Positions 12,219 to 23,649 of a DNA stretch of 64,000 nucleotides are shown piece by piece. The stretch is from Plenodomus lindquistii. Taxonomy: Eukaryota; Ascomycota; Dothideomycetes; Pleosporales; Leptosphaeriaceae. A program made the translations under genes and the position numbers. The stretch's first letter is position 1, and every line of letters begins with the position of its first letter. The stretch covers positions 186,001 through 250,000 of the forward strand of contig JANUWI010000008.1 of the NCBI GenBank assembly GCA_025504975.1. Direction: 5' to 3'. The notes beneath the pieces were generated by a model. That model was given only the letters and a program-made list of their open reading frames with translations. It searched no databases and had not been told where the DNA came from.

Positions 12219-13445
12219 TTATAGTTCTACCTGCTCTTCCCTCTCTGCAGCACGCATCGCCTTCTCCTTCTGATGCACCTCACTCGCCTTGATAATCAGA
12301 CGTCTGTAGTCCAGAACCGCTTGTTCCAGCTCCTTGCGCTGCAACGCCTCATGATCGCTATGCGCGACGAAGATGCTGCCAGGACCGTAGAGATAGCGTT
12401 TATGATCGCCACTCAAAAGCGGAACATCGGTTCCATAATTCACAGTCAGCGTCTCAAAGCCCTCAATATTGCAGTCGATATCCACAGGCGCGTAGCCCTC
12501 GCTGCCCCACACAACTTCTAGATCCCCGCCTGCTTTCTGCGCCGCAGCCTTGACATCTTGCAACGCTGTGACGACTTGTCCGCGAACAAGATCGGGCGTC
12601 CCGGCAGCAAGACGCGTGGCGATATTCGCGCTTGCCGTTTCAGCAACTACATTTGCCGCGACGCCGCCCTCCAGCCTTCCAAAATTCATAGTCGTGTTGC
12701 CGTATTTCTCGCTCCACGGGAGATGCAATCTGAGTTGCAACAGCGCAGCCAGCGCCTCAACAAGCACATCGTTTGCGCTAACGCCGAGCCAGGGGTATCC
12801 TGAATGCGCTGCTTTGCCCGTGGCCTCGAGCTTAAAGCCTAGCATGCCTTTATGCCCACAGACTAGTTTTCCCTCGGTGGGTTCACCAAAAATGATGATT
12901 TCGTGCGAGGACGGGCGGTCCGACCACGAACTAAATGCGCGCATGCCGTCGCCGCCTGTTTCTTCGCCGACAACAAAGAGAAGCGATATATCGTCTTGCA
13001 GTTGCTCTTTCAGGCCCGTGGTGGCGAGGATCATGGCTGCGACGCTGCCTTTTGCGTCGACGCTCCCGCGGCCGCCGATTGTGTCGGTCGTCTTGTTGTA
13101 GTAGTAGGGCCAGTATGGGGGCACGGTGTCGATGTGCGAGGTTAGGAGGAGGGTTGTTTCGCGCTGCTTGCAGTATGCGAGTAGGTTATAGCGGGAGGGG
13201 GAGACTTCTTGTCGCTCGACGGTCCAGGAGTTGTTGCGTAGGTAGGACGTGAGCCATGATCCGATGTCGTGCTCGTTGGAGGTTATGGACTCGATTTCTA
13301 TGAGGGAGCGGTGGAGATGCAGGAGTTCGGTCGAGGTTTTGGGGTCGAGTGTGGTGGGGATGAGGTCGCGAGTAGGTTGGGATGGTGTGGTTGCTGCAAG
13401 GGTGCCAAGAGTGAAGGACAGGAGAGCTAGGGGTCTGAGAATCAT
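12219..13445 (-). CDS. Secreted M20-family metallopeptidase / carboxypeptidase (408 aa)
   Basis: Single-exon M20A-type dizinc peptidase. From ATG 13445 it starts with a clear signal peptide, MILRPLALLSFTLGTLAA. An in-frame ATG at 13478 would add 11 residues and hide the leader, so I prefer 13445. Zinc and catalytic motifs in order: SHIDTVPPY (His ligand and the Asp that positions it), GRGSVDAKGS (bridging Asp), EETGG (catalytic Glu plus Glu ligand), FGEPTE, and a C-terminal SDHEAL (last His ligand). The dimerisation or lid insert carries GKAAHSGYPWLG. Several NxS/T sites suggest glycosylation. The family hydrolyses peptides or N-acyl amino acids; similar fungal proteins are annotated as probable carboxypeptidases. 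The substrate cannot be read from sequence. Confidence 0.9.
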   Translation of the reverse strand: MILRPLALLSFTLGTLAATTPSQPTRDLIPTTLDPKTSTELLHLHRSLIEIESITSNEHDIGSWLTSYLRNNSWTVERQEVSPSRYNLLAYCKQRETTLLLTSHIDTVPPYWPYYYNKTTDTIGGRGSVDAKGSVAAMILATTGLKEQLQDDISLLFVVGEETGGDGMRAFSSWSDRPSSHEIIIFGEPTEGKLVCGHKGMLGFKLEATGKAAHSGYPWLGVSANDVLVEALAALLQLRLHLPWSEKYGNTTMNFGRLEGGVAANVVAETASANIATRLAAGTPDLVRGQVVTALQDVKAAAQKAGGDLEVVWGSEGYAPVDIDCNIEGFETLTVNYGTDVPLLSGDHKRYLYGPGSIFVAHSDHEALQRKELEQAVLDYRRLIIKASEVHQKEKAMRAAEREEQVEL

Positions 13446-14234
13446 TGTGAATAAAGGAAGGAGCTGTGGATGCTCCAATTGAGTCTGTAATGAGGGTTGG
13501 AGGGCAGGTAGATAGCTCGGTTACCGACGCTTGAGCTTTGGCGACGATGACGACCCCAACATCCCAGTCCGCGGACAAGCCTCATCTACCTATCTCTTAT
13601 TTAAAGTACACGCGCCACTGCATGTTGCAGTCACCACTTATCAACAGTCCTGACTCAGAATTGCTGGAACGTTATCGTTGCAGACAAGGAATTTTGAATT
13701 GTTATCTTGGAATCGCCGTAATAGGAAGGCTGACCCAAGTTTTGCACTGGATGGACACAAGATGACTTTTACCTGGGTACACGGTGAGTACACCAACCTT
13801 GCATGGCTGGGGAAAGAAGCAGAGAAGCACGAGCCTACATCACTGAAATTAGTATATGCATATCTGCAGCGCAGTGCAGGGTAGATGGAATAGCTTACGA
13901 TGCCCAAGGCTGGCAACAAGGCTCAGATCCTCTGCGTACGGATGCCGGCCTTTGCATCGAATTGTCGACGATAGAGGATGTTTAGAGCACATAGTAAGGC
14001 TGAGCTGACGTCGCAAATCATTCGTCGGCATTATAGCATGTGCGTGTTGATTTGTATTGGCTCATCGCCATGCGTTACGCGCGCGGTAGGCAACTGAGAC
14101 TCGGATCAGACCGGTGAAACCTGGGGGCGGCGCAACCCCAGGAAACACTTGGTATAGCTAGCTATCTCACCCTCCATCGACCACCATCTTCCATCGACGT
14201 TCAATTGTCCTTCCTGTTGGCCAATATCCAAAGT
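13446..14234. other. Intergenic; left edge of accessory block
   Basis: No gene recognised. It includes the M20 peptidase promoter and the upstream region of the next gene. Short open frames (for example 13538-13765) show no domain and lack intron or start context. Confidence 0.45.
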
Positions 14235-16620
14235 ATGGCAGATTGTCTCCAGCTTGACGGCACCTCGGATTCTCAACACGGTAGTAGAGACACCCTCTAC
14301 GTGTGGCATGCTAACCGTCCAACTGCGTTGAAGAGGAAAGGGGTAAAATCGGTTTCCCCTAACTCACGTTCGACTTCCAAGAGAAAGGCTCCCGTGTCTC
14401 GAAAAGCGCGCGTGAAGCCACGAGAACCCGCTGTCAAGCAATGGAGTCCACTATTGGCCAATCCTCGACGTCGTGCAGAGGGATTCTCTTATGACAGCCA
14501 CGACAAGCTTGCCGCGTTGGCCGGCGCCGACACAACTGCTACAGGTGGTGAAGCCCCAAACGATGATCAGGAAGATCTCGTTCCCTGGGTTTTGAATGGC
14601 TACGGTGTGTCGACAGCATCATGGGAATTCAAGGTCCTTTCGCGGTTCTTTGCACAGGAACAAAGACAGAGGCCCAGTGATTCTGATAGTGAGGCCTGGG
14701 CATGGCTAGACGATCGCGAAATCACCATGGGCCAAAGCCGGGATTATGGCAGAAGCATGAATGCTACTGAACTGTATGAAAGCTTGAAGCATTCGGTGAG
14801 TTCGACACTGATTATATAGCGTGCAGTATTGATTCAACAGCGCTACGATCACACGGATTTTAAAAACGTTGACCAACGCATGATGTAAGTCGCTATCTAC
14901 TCGCGGTGATTTTGAGTCCATATCTGACGGGTCGCACCGAGCTCAGATTCATATCCAGACTCACCCCAGAATTTGTCAAAACACTGGCAAAGACGGCGTG
15001 GGGCGACCACATGAGTGCACTCCGTGATGCAGTTTGGAGGCACATCGCAATGGAAACGTGCTTTCGGGTGCAAGTACCTGTGAGTACGAGTCATATTGGA
15101 CAGTACATCCCCTGATTGTCAGCGATTGCTTACACGTATATAGATGCTTGGTGGCCCAGCCTTTCATCTCGAATTTCATCTTGCGCACCTTAGATTGAGA
15201 GATACCAACACTCACGCCGTTGCGGATGGTGTTCATCTTGTGGATGGCGTCGGACAGCCTCCATTGGATGTTTCATTTCTTGACCTGAGAACACCTTCAG
15301 GAGAGGTATCACCCCATTGGATTTATCAGGCACAAGATAGTCTTGTCATCTATGGCTGGAGTAACATGCAGTGGACTGGGTATGCATTCTCTAATACAGG
15401 TCATGGAGCGTCGTTGGAATACGAAGAGGTGGATGACGAGATGAAGCCACACGATTTGAGTACCGAGTATGGCTTCAACTTCGACCTTCCTAAAGACGTC
15501 TGGGATGCGAGAGAGTACTGGATACGTATACTGGCTTTTCGCTGTGAGTTCGTTTCTCAAGAGTGGCAGTACTTGATACGTACTGTCGAAGATGGCGTGA
15601 ATGCATGGGTAAGTCATATCCTCGTGGCCAATGCTTGTGCTGAAGCTTGTTTAGAGAAGTCGCGATCCTTGCGGTCCAGAGACTAGTCAACCAAGTACGG
15701 GTGCCCATGACATCCACACATCTTTGAACCGAACGATCCAGATAATGCAGTTGTTGCGTTCGTTACGCGATTCTCTCTCGACGACCCTACGGACTTACGA
15801 ACAATTCAATGGACCCAGCGGCGATATCAGCTACTTTTCCGATCTCGATGGGCGATCTCTCATGGCCTTGAACACAACTAAGGAATCGTTTGACAAGCTT
15901 GTTGGCCTTCATCTGCGATTGGTCTCGCTGGATGAGTCCTGCGAACGATTCGCCGCTCACGTAAGTCAACAATATAACTCAAGAGACCCTTGCAGCTAAT
16001 AACAGGCTCAGCTTGGGCGGGTCCTCAGTCTAGAGAGTAATCGCTTGACCGCACAATCCAATCAACTCAATAGAGATAGCAATCAGCTGAGCTCAGAGGC
16101 TCACAGCCTCAGCCAGCGCACACACGATCTCAACGAGCGTACAAGTCTCTTGAACGACAGGATACGAGAATTAAATGAGATGAGCGCTCAAGCAGCTTGT
16201 GCCAATCAAGCCGCTGCAGCCAAGACAAGTAGAAGTACACGCGTCAACGTAGAGGTCAGTAAAGGAATGTTGTGGATGCTCGAAGTATGTTAAATTATCA
16301 CAGTTACTCCTCTTCACTACGCCGTTTGCTATGGTGTTGCAATACTTTGGGTCTGAGAAAGATATCTTCTCTTTCAAACGGAATCCAACAACCTTTATAA
16401 TTGCGACATTGGTGCTGATGCTCGTCCTCCGCCTCCTGACTCTACTCTTGGAACATCCTGATCGCATACTGGGGTTCTTCAGAGGACTTCACGTGAAGGT
16501 GTCAAACCAGACTGATGCAGGCAATGATAGTAGTGGTCAGTCAAAACTTGATCCATGGTTACGGTATATGCTGACGTTCCAGGAGGTACCGAGCTAGAGG
16601 TAGTCTCTCCTGTGGTATAG
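14235..16620 (+). CDS. Fungal hypothetical membrane protein A, coiled coil plus two C-terminal TM helices (673 aa)
   Basis: Model: join(14235..14795,14841..14884,14947..15079,15144..15608,15655..15960,16012..16254,16304..16535,16583..16620); eight exons, all introns GT-AG, 673 aa. The N-terminus is basic (KRKGVKSVSPNSRSTSKRK). A globular middle contains MLGGPAFHLEFHLAHLRLRD and DAREYWIRILAFRCEFVSQEW. Next is a helical segment with GPSGDISYFSDLDG, then an Asn/Gln/Ser/Leu coiled coil (about 504-584). Two hydrophobic helices follow (about 585-602 and 613-633), joined by FGSEKDIFSFKRNP. This helical-stalk-plus-two-TM layout recalls CorA, but there is no GMN motif. I cannot name the family. A second copy with the same intron positions lies at 21.1-23.1 kb. 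The start and the 44-nt second exon are the weakest parts. An upstream in-frame ATG at 14205 is possible. Confidence 0.72.
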
Positions 16621-19185
16621 CTATGCCACTCAGTGTGCAGGCCGGCTCTGGAAGCAAATTCCACGAGACGAGCGGCATCACCACGATATATTAGACCTTG
16701 GCACATAAGTTGGAGTGATGTGCGTGAACGCTCGCAGATTGGACAACAAGTAGCACCGATCGATGGGTAACGGAACCCCCAACTGTGCTTGCACCGTTAA
16801 ACAGATATGATTCTCTACTCCGTGATGACAAGTCATGCGCCTTACAACAGTGCCTGAAGACTAAGCTGGACCTCTTATTTACACGACGATGATAGCCTCC
16901 ACAAGGGTATTCACAGGGTTCGGCGTGCACGGCTTTGAACTTTCTCCTGTCTACCTTGTCAAGATCTGGTGCTTTGAGGTCTCATCCTAAGCCATTCGAC
17001 CTCTTTTCTTCTGAAAATTGCACAGCCGCGTCCATTCTCACACTCACCGGTCGTTCGAACTTCATTTAACCTAATCAATGGATTCGTGGCAACATGTTCT
17101 CATACCTACATTTGGGGCGCCCAACAGGAACGATGGAGCTTGGGGCATAGCCCTTTGTACAACGCACTGCAATCAAACCTCATATCCTAAAACTCGATGA
17201 ATGGAGGTCACACTCCAGAGATACGACATGTATTTACTGATGGCGTCATGTTGCCACCCTAATACAGAGGGGCTTATCCAATGTGTCACCTTCTGTTAGC
17301 ATGGATAGTGATACACACCGTTCTACAATCACATTCACTATATGTGTGGTAACGGAATCAAATTCCATAGGGCGATCACACATCAGGAGCACGAACAAAG
17401 CACACCATTAGATTGATACAACTATTAGCACACGTCTGTACGAAGAATACAGTATTAACCACGTGTTAGACATTGTACTGCCCGACAGCCGTCAGTTTCG
17501 AATATGTTCGAGGGGCCCGTGATTGCAGGATGGCACTTGCGCGAATACATGCACACATCTCTCTGCTAGTTCTGCATGAAAACAAAACAAAATGGTTGAA
17601 TAAGAACTCCTAAGAGCATGAAGAGTAGCCCAATACAGAGCTTGTGATTGAAATGCTATTGGGTTTTGAAAACCCGGAGAAATTGTACTCTGGCATGGGA
17701 TAATTTCCCTTGTACATTCCTCCCGACTTGCAGCCATAACTTCTCTTCATGTATTACCCTAACAATAAATTCTTGCGTGATGATATCTTCGCACAACTTT
17801 CTTCTACAGAGAAAATCGTCCCGTCCGGCATGTGCTTCAAACGATAGATTTAGTGTGTTGTTCACAGCCATCTTAAAGAAAGTTGCTAACGTACCGTAGC
17901 TAGGCTACCTAAATTGTCGTTGCCCCTGCCCCTGCACCTGCACGACGCTCCGTAGCGACTCACGCCATGCGGGACTCACATTCTTGTTCTGGTTTCGTTC
18001 CTCGTACAACATCTATGCAGGCAAGAATTCGCGGTTGCCATGTATGAGAAGCACACCGCCGCATGCGCGTTAAGGAGACCGGCCTGTGCTGTCTGTTCCC
18101 AGACATCTCGTGTCTTCGCTGCCCTTGGAACTATCCCCACTGCAGTCTAGATCGCAGCGATCCGCATCAACTGGTAGACGTTACTTGGAGGTCGGAAGGG
18201 ACGACATTGCGACTGCGCTCATACTTGGTACGCTCTCTGATGAATTCTTGTAAGTAGTGTCATCTCGCAATCTCAAGGCGACCATAACAGTTGTTGGGGT
18301 GAACGAAGTATTGCCTGTTTTCCACTCTCACCCACAGCACCGAGTTCGCGCAATGCTCCTTCCAAATGGCGCCTATCGTCAGCACTTCCATTGTTGAGCT
18401 TATTGCAAAATTTGATTGGCCTGGACTCGGCCGCCTCGCAAAAGACCGAACCGAACGACTTGATTATCGCTGACAGACCGCACGATTCGCAGGAACAGAG
18501 TCCTCTCGAACAGCCACAGCTACCTCCGAACAGCCACGAGGCTTCCGCTTCGTCGATAAAAGACCAAACCCGTTGTTAATACTTAAGCTCGAGCATCGTC
18601 GAGCGACACGAGCATTGCCAGCTCCGCATCCTACCGCCAGTGTGGGTAGCATCGGTCCCGATAAGTTGCGGGAGCGTGCCAAACATTGCGCCCTGCGAAA
18701 AATCGGCGTAGCTCGAGTGTCCATGCCAGTACGGCGGGTTGACAAAGGGAGGTTGTGTAGGAGAATTGATTGCGATGCAACGTGGACAGGAGCGCGCTCC
18801 TAATCCTCGGTCTCCAGCACAGCAGAACGAGGCGCCACAAACAGGCGATATAACTGTAGTTATATCCGATCCTGTTCCAGCTTTTCGACAACTTGAAGCT
18901 CCTGTACGTGTCCAAGCTAAGCCGAAAAAGCACGTGTATGTGTGGACCTGTGTGAGTTTGTCAACTGTGGTAGCAGTGGTCAATCTAACCAGTCGAGATA
19001 GTGTTACTGTGGCTATCCGTCCATCCCTTACAAAAGCCTCGGCTGTCCCTCCTGCTCTTACGGTCGTTGCGGTAATTGCACTATTACGCGTGTTCAGGTC
19101 AGATGAAAAGCACAGGCATGCAGCTTGAAAATGCCCACAACGAAGGTCTCAAGCTTGAAAAGTGGTTTAGGGTGGTCCTCGAACG
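16621..19185. other. Gene-poor accessory interval
   Basis: About 2.5 kb without a supportable gene. Frames at 18391-18579 and 18739-19128 are open but short. The latter could be spliced (a GTGAGT donor near 18953 and an ATCTAACCAG acceptor), but I see no domain or homology. Much of 16.9-17.9 kb is AT-rich with stops in all frames. Confidence 0.4.
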
Positions 19186-19421
19186 GATGCATCGTAGGTC
19201 TTGAGCTGCTCGAGACCGTCGACTGGCATGTACCACCCGCGTTCGAGGTAGTGTTTTGAACTCTAGTCAAAGGTTGTAAAGTCGAATTCGAAGCCCCCGG
19301 CTACTTTGGCGAGTTTTGTAAGGACGGTGGTGGCAGTGTCTGTGATGTTGACGCCGATGCCGTCGCCGGGGATGCAGGCGATGCGGTGGATGCGGCTGAT
19401 TTTGTGGATGTAAGAGGGCAT
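19186..19421 (-). pseudogene. Truncated isocitrate/isopropylmalate/tartrate dehydrogenase-like pseudogene (N-terminal fragment)
   Basis: Reading the minus strand from ATG 19421 gives the N-terminus of a beta-decarboxylating dehydrogenase of the IPMDH/tartrate-dehydrogenase family. It has RIACIPGDGIGV (the N-terminal IPGDGIG motif), a TATTVLTKLAK helix and GGFEFDFTTFD. A TAG then interrupts, and the same frame continues with SSKHYLERGWYMPVDGLEQLK and TYDA, still family-like. Family members generally have Trp or a similar residue after TFD, so TAG is most simply a TGG-to-TAG change. Homology stops at about 19186, with no catalytic or NAD-binding C-terminal part. Third positions are mostly C, unlike the neighbouring sequence, which suggests the fragment came from a normal GC3-rich gene not long ago. 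Only about 78 of the expected roughly 350 codons remain, so it is non-functional. Confidence 0.75.
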
Positions 19422-19445
19422 TATAGATAGCTTAGAAGAACTTGT

Positions 19446-19470
19446 AAAGTTAAGTTAAGTTAAGTTAAAC
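19446..19470. repeat. Short tandem repeat, AAGTT/GTTAA x4-5
   Basis: A perfect pentamer repeat (AAGTT units) just upstream of the dehydrogenase fragment. It sits next to an AT-rich stretch in which ATTATATAA occurs twice (19470-19525). Confidence 0.8.
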
Positions 19471-21148
19471 ATATTATATAAGCAGTTAAAGAGATAGGAT
19501 TAGATATTATATAAACCGCTGTTAGACTATTACACTACAGACATGTACTAACTACCACGGGCTTTGAATCTCCGGCGCCCCCTCCTCCAAAGAGTTCAAT
19601 GAGTGGTTGGCGACGATAGCGTCAGTCAAGCAAACCCCTCCCCCCGGTCGTTCTGCCCCTCTCCGTCGTTTCATTGCAGCGCTCTCGCGTCCCTTCGACC
19701 TATTCGCGTTGATGGTATACACTCCTGACCATACGTTCTTATCTTTTCTTTACACGGCTTACTGCTACGAGATTGAATCACGTTTGCAGTGACTGAGGCC
19801 ACCTCTCATGTTCCGAGTACCCCGGCAGATTCTGAGTGTACCTACGTTCGAAGGGACAAGCAATAATGAGAAACAAGACCTCACATACCCACACTACGAA
19901 GACCGCAAAGTCCATCGACATGGATCCTACACCGTTCATATTACAAATCACTGGAATGACCCAGGGCGTTCCTTATGTTTGAAAGTGCAGATGCGGACGC
20001 GATGGACTTTCGCTGTTACAATACATCCAATCATGTACTGCTAATCTGCCACAAGACTGGGATGAACTAGATATACTAGAAACCCCGGCTGGTGGCAAGA
20101 GATAAACCTTACCGTAGGCTGACTCGATGGTCAAAGAAAAAGGCGATACGATCCGGTGAACGTTGTTGTGAAGCTGATATGCCACCGGCGGTGGACTTGC
20201 CGTGGCGTCAAAAGACGTGTCTTATAATTACTGGGCTGAATGTCCGATCTTTCGGGCTCATGCATGAAGTACCCGAGATTCTGGTTATGACTGCACTTGG
20301 TACACGCATGTGCACAGGGTCTCGCTTACCTATGACGAACTTGGGGTATATTCGAAAGGCAAGTCATCTCGACAGAGGCTGCGTGTTGGGTTCACGTGTG
20401 ACTAGCTAGGTGTGTTGTCCGTTAGTCCTGCATGCATAATGGCGCATGGGAGCCCGATCCATTGGGCTCAGATGAGGCTGACAGTGCCCCACGACCGCAG
20501 CAAGGACAATGTATGATGGGAGTCTCTGGTTTTCGGCGAACTATAGACATTGCCAACGAATAGAATGCTGCATTCAGACCCTAGAGCTCGATGGAAATCG
20601 AGGGCTGACTGGAATTGCAGCATTCATAACAAGGCGCTGAACTCCGCCTTCATGCCGTGCTTCGCGAGAGTGCTTCAGTCGAATCATACTCGCCATACGT
20701 TGTCGGCATTGGGTAAATTATCGCTGTGCTACCTATTGATTGTCTTTGGGAGGCGTCATAATTGGATCGCGGGTAGCATCGCGACCACATCGGTAAGCTT
20801 GGATTGACATGGCTTCCGCACATGACTACGGCCAAGCTTGTGTCAACCTGGACTGCCAATAGAAAACTGGTGCAGAAGGCATCGTGAAAGCTTGGACGAG
20901 TACTAGAGAGGTGAGCCTGCCACTGACACTGTTCGTGAAGCCTTCCCTACACGCCAACTATCGGTATCAGCGCATACCAGGACACGCCGTCAACTGGCCC
21001 TTCGAAGCTTGCTCGCCGGGATCGCATCTGGCAGGATATCATCAACTCTCAGGAAACGAGACTATGACCGTCATCAAATTGAGGTATTACCGCCCACAGA
21101 CACGAATTCCAAGGTGCTCGAATGATACACCCAACCACAAGCGGAGAC
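19471..21148. other. Gene-poor interval upstream of membrane protein B
   Basis: No supportable gene. Frames of 60-105 codons exist (for example 20092-20409 and 20550-20807) but lack motifs. One or more 5' exons of the following gene could lie here, because its homologue at 14.2 kb has three extra N-terminal exons; I could not find them by sequence. Confidence 0.4.
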
Positions 21149-23061
21149 ATGGCCCACCGGGAATTTACTGACCGCCTAATATATGACACCGTACTCGAAT
21201 GGGCTCCTAGGCGTGACTTCTTCGACAGGTTTCTACAGCGCAGTGACAGCAATACGCCATGCCCAGATACAAATGACATTAAAGAATTGTGTCACACGCA
21301 CCCGATGATCCCAACGCCCTGCAAAGTACGGATAGATGATCGCGAGTTCCGCTCCAACCGTACCAGAGAGTATCCTAGGGGTTTCACTTTGCGCCAGCGA
21401 TTGAAACTGAAGCGATTTGGACTAGACCATTATCCTGATGCTCACCGTAGACAAATATCTGTCATGCACCTGGACAAGGATACGATTCACCTTCTAGCAG
21501 AAACATGTCACGAACACCAAGTGCCAACTCTGCGTGTTGCGTTTGCCAGACACATTTCACGCCGGACCGAATTCAGGGCCTATCGGGATCCTCGTGGATT
21601 TCCAATACCACGCATGGACTTTCATCTGCCGTGGCTGAATTTGAGAAACATCCAAGTCACTCCCGAATTTGGACGCCGTATACCGGTTCCGTGGTCCGAC
21701 TTGTCTATGTTTAACACTCCATCTCTGGAACCAGCCCATACGCAACATCGCGCAATTTTTCAATCACATGTTTCCCTCAGCCTATGCGAGTGGGATCCGC
21801 ACACATGGACCGCCTACAGGTTTTTAGAGCCGTGCCCCATCAAATGTCCGGGCCAGGAGCTTGAGACCGAGGATGACGACGAAGACACTGAGGACGAGGA
21901 TAATGACGAGGACACAGAGTATCCAAGTGAGGACATACTCGTTCCTGAAGGCGGCGAATACAACCTGCAACCAAACGCTATTGCAGAGGGCAGAAAGTGC
22001 TTCTTTTGCACGATGGCATTCTGGACAGTACATGCAACAAGCGAATATGACCATCTCGTTCGGACTTTGGAGGGAGTTTTTGACACTTGGGTACGCTCGC
22101 TACTCCCCTGGTTCTTCGCGTGCTGACAGATTCGCAAAGGACAAAGAGATAAGGTCCACTCGTCAAAGTCCGGATTGTCCGGATCCACGAGAAGAGCTGG
22201 CACGCCAAAAGGAATTACTGCAGAGTACGCTACAAGTTATGGAGCTTGTCAAACGAATCTCATCGCATTTGTCCCCTGCATTGCGGGCTTGGGCAAGTTT
22301 CAGCGAAAGTCTTGTGTTCTTCCAGGATGTGTTGGCAGAGGCCGACTCCATTGTGGCGCTAGAAGACATGAGGGTGTCGTTCCGCAAGCTAATCGAGCTG
22401 AAACACATATTGGATGCTATGGACGATAAATGCGAGCGAAGGTCAAAAGACGTAGGTTCGTAACCAGACTATCTTGCGCTCGACTGACTTGGAGATAGCT
22501 CAACCTCTATCTGACGCTATCAAGCAATGACCTGAACCAGCAGACAAACATTTTCAGTGAAGCTAGTAATCACGCAGCTCGGACAAGTGTCAATCTCACT
22601 CGCTGTAGCTTCCTAGTAAGTGGATCAATTACTCTTATACTATCTCCGCGGTGCAAAGCTTACGCATGTTGTGTAGGTGTTCTTGATAACGACTCCATTC
22701 GTCATTGCTCTCCAGTACTTTGGCGCTGATAAACAGATTTTCCCTTCTTTTGATCGGAACCCGCGAAACTTTATCTTCTCACTCTGTGTCTTGAGCGCTT
22801 CTCTTCTCGCCTTGACTTACTCGGTGAACAAGTTGACACAAGTGAATGGGCTCATCGAGAAGACCAAGAATCATCTGAACAACATCAAGGCTTACGCCTT
22901 AAACTGGATAATTCGCTGGCTGTGTGGACTTTTAGAGAGCACAAGGAATCGCGAGATTGACATTGAAGGTGAGGACTTCCGCTGCTGTGCCAGTCACACA
23001 CCATTTGTTGATACACGTAGGACAAAATCATCTTGGCCACACAACCGCAGCTGCAAGCTAG
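21149..23061 (+). CDS. Fungal hypothetical membrane protein B, paralogue of protein A (567 aa as modelled)
   Basis: Model: join(21149..22090,22140..22451,22499..22615,22677..22968,23021..23061), 567 aa; introns 47-61 bp with GT-AG ends and CTGAC branch sites where visible. Matches to protein A, in order: RMDFHLPWLNLRN versus LEFHLAHLRLRD; WTAYRFLEP versus WTGYAFSNT; EYDHLVRTLEGVFDTW versus EWQYLIRTVEDGVNAW. The TM block is TTPFVIALQYFGADKQIF plus FDRNPRNFI, versus TTPFAMVLQYFGSEKDIF plus FKRNPTTFI. The last four introns fall at the same places and phases in both genes. Unlike A it has a long Asp/Glu stretch (about 238-265) and a Cys pair (KCFFC). The two hydrophobic helices begin near residue 458. 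The true start is uncertain, since upstream exons may be missing. Function is unknown. Confidence 0.65.
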
Positions 23062-23649
23062 TGCTTGGTTTGTCATCTGGGCAGGTATAAGTTCTAGTTT
23101 TTCATTCTACGAATTGATCACCAGGTTTCCTTGTTGCTCAGCCGCTGATGTTCCTCAATAATGATTGACGAGTCGTAAACGACAGATCTTGAAGGTTAAG
23201 AATATGACTATTTTCCCCCCTTTCAACAGAGAGTAATAGAAATTGTGACGGACAATAGTAGAGCTCAGCCTGTGTGGCAGAGTGAGGCTTGGTCAGCCAT
23301 AGCCGAGACCAAAATTACAGCCCCAGTGAGATTGGTCGATGTGATCACAAGGCACGTTTTCGTTTGCCTGATCATGCAGCAGCTGGAAGCGAGCACCAAT
23401 CGCGACCCACCACGACTAAATGCAACATGTTCGACGTGTCAAACTCCTCGTGATTCGTGTCTATCGCAACATTTGGGCGCACCGTCAGTAGAAAGGGGGT
23501 CTCAGCGGGAGATCGAAACCGCCTGACACAATTCGGCTCCTATCACGAAGTGGGCGATGATCCTAAAGACAGTTCACAAGGTTGATCCATCACTCTGAAG
23601 TTCTGAGTATACTGCTTGTCTTTGTCATCAGGCCAGGGCTTAACTCACA
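23062..23649. other. Intergenic between protein B and ArgRS-like gene
   Basis: Contains an open frame (23245-23526) without recognisable features. The right part should be the promoter of the ArgRS-like gene. Confidence 0.45.

Noticed and set aside
14235..16620. Calling protein A a CorA magnesium transporter
   Set aside because: The stalk plus two-TM layout is similar, but the GMN motif between the helices is absent (FGSEKDIFSF instead).
19446..19470. Telomere-like or CRISPR-like repeat
   Set aside because: A simple pentamer tandem with no spacers, in a eukaryotic context.
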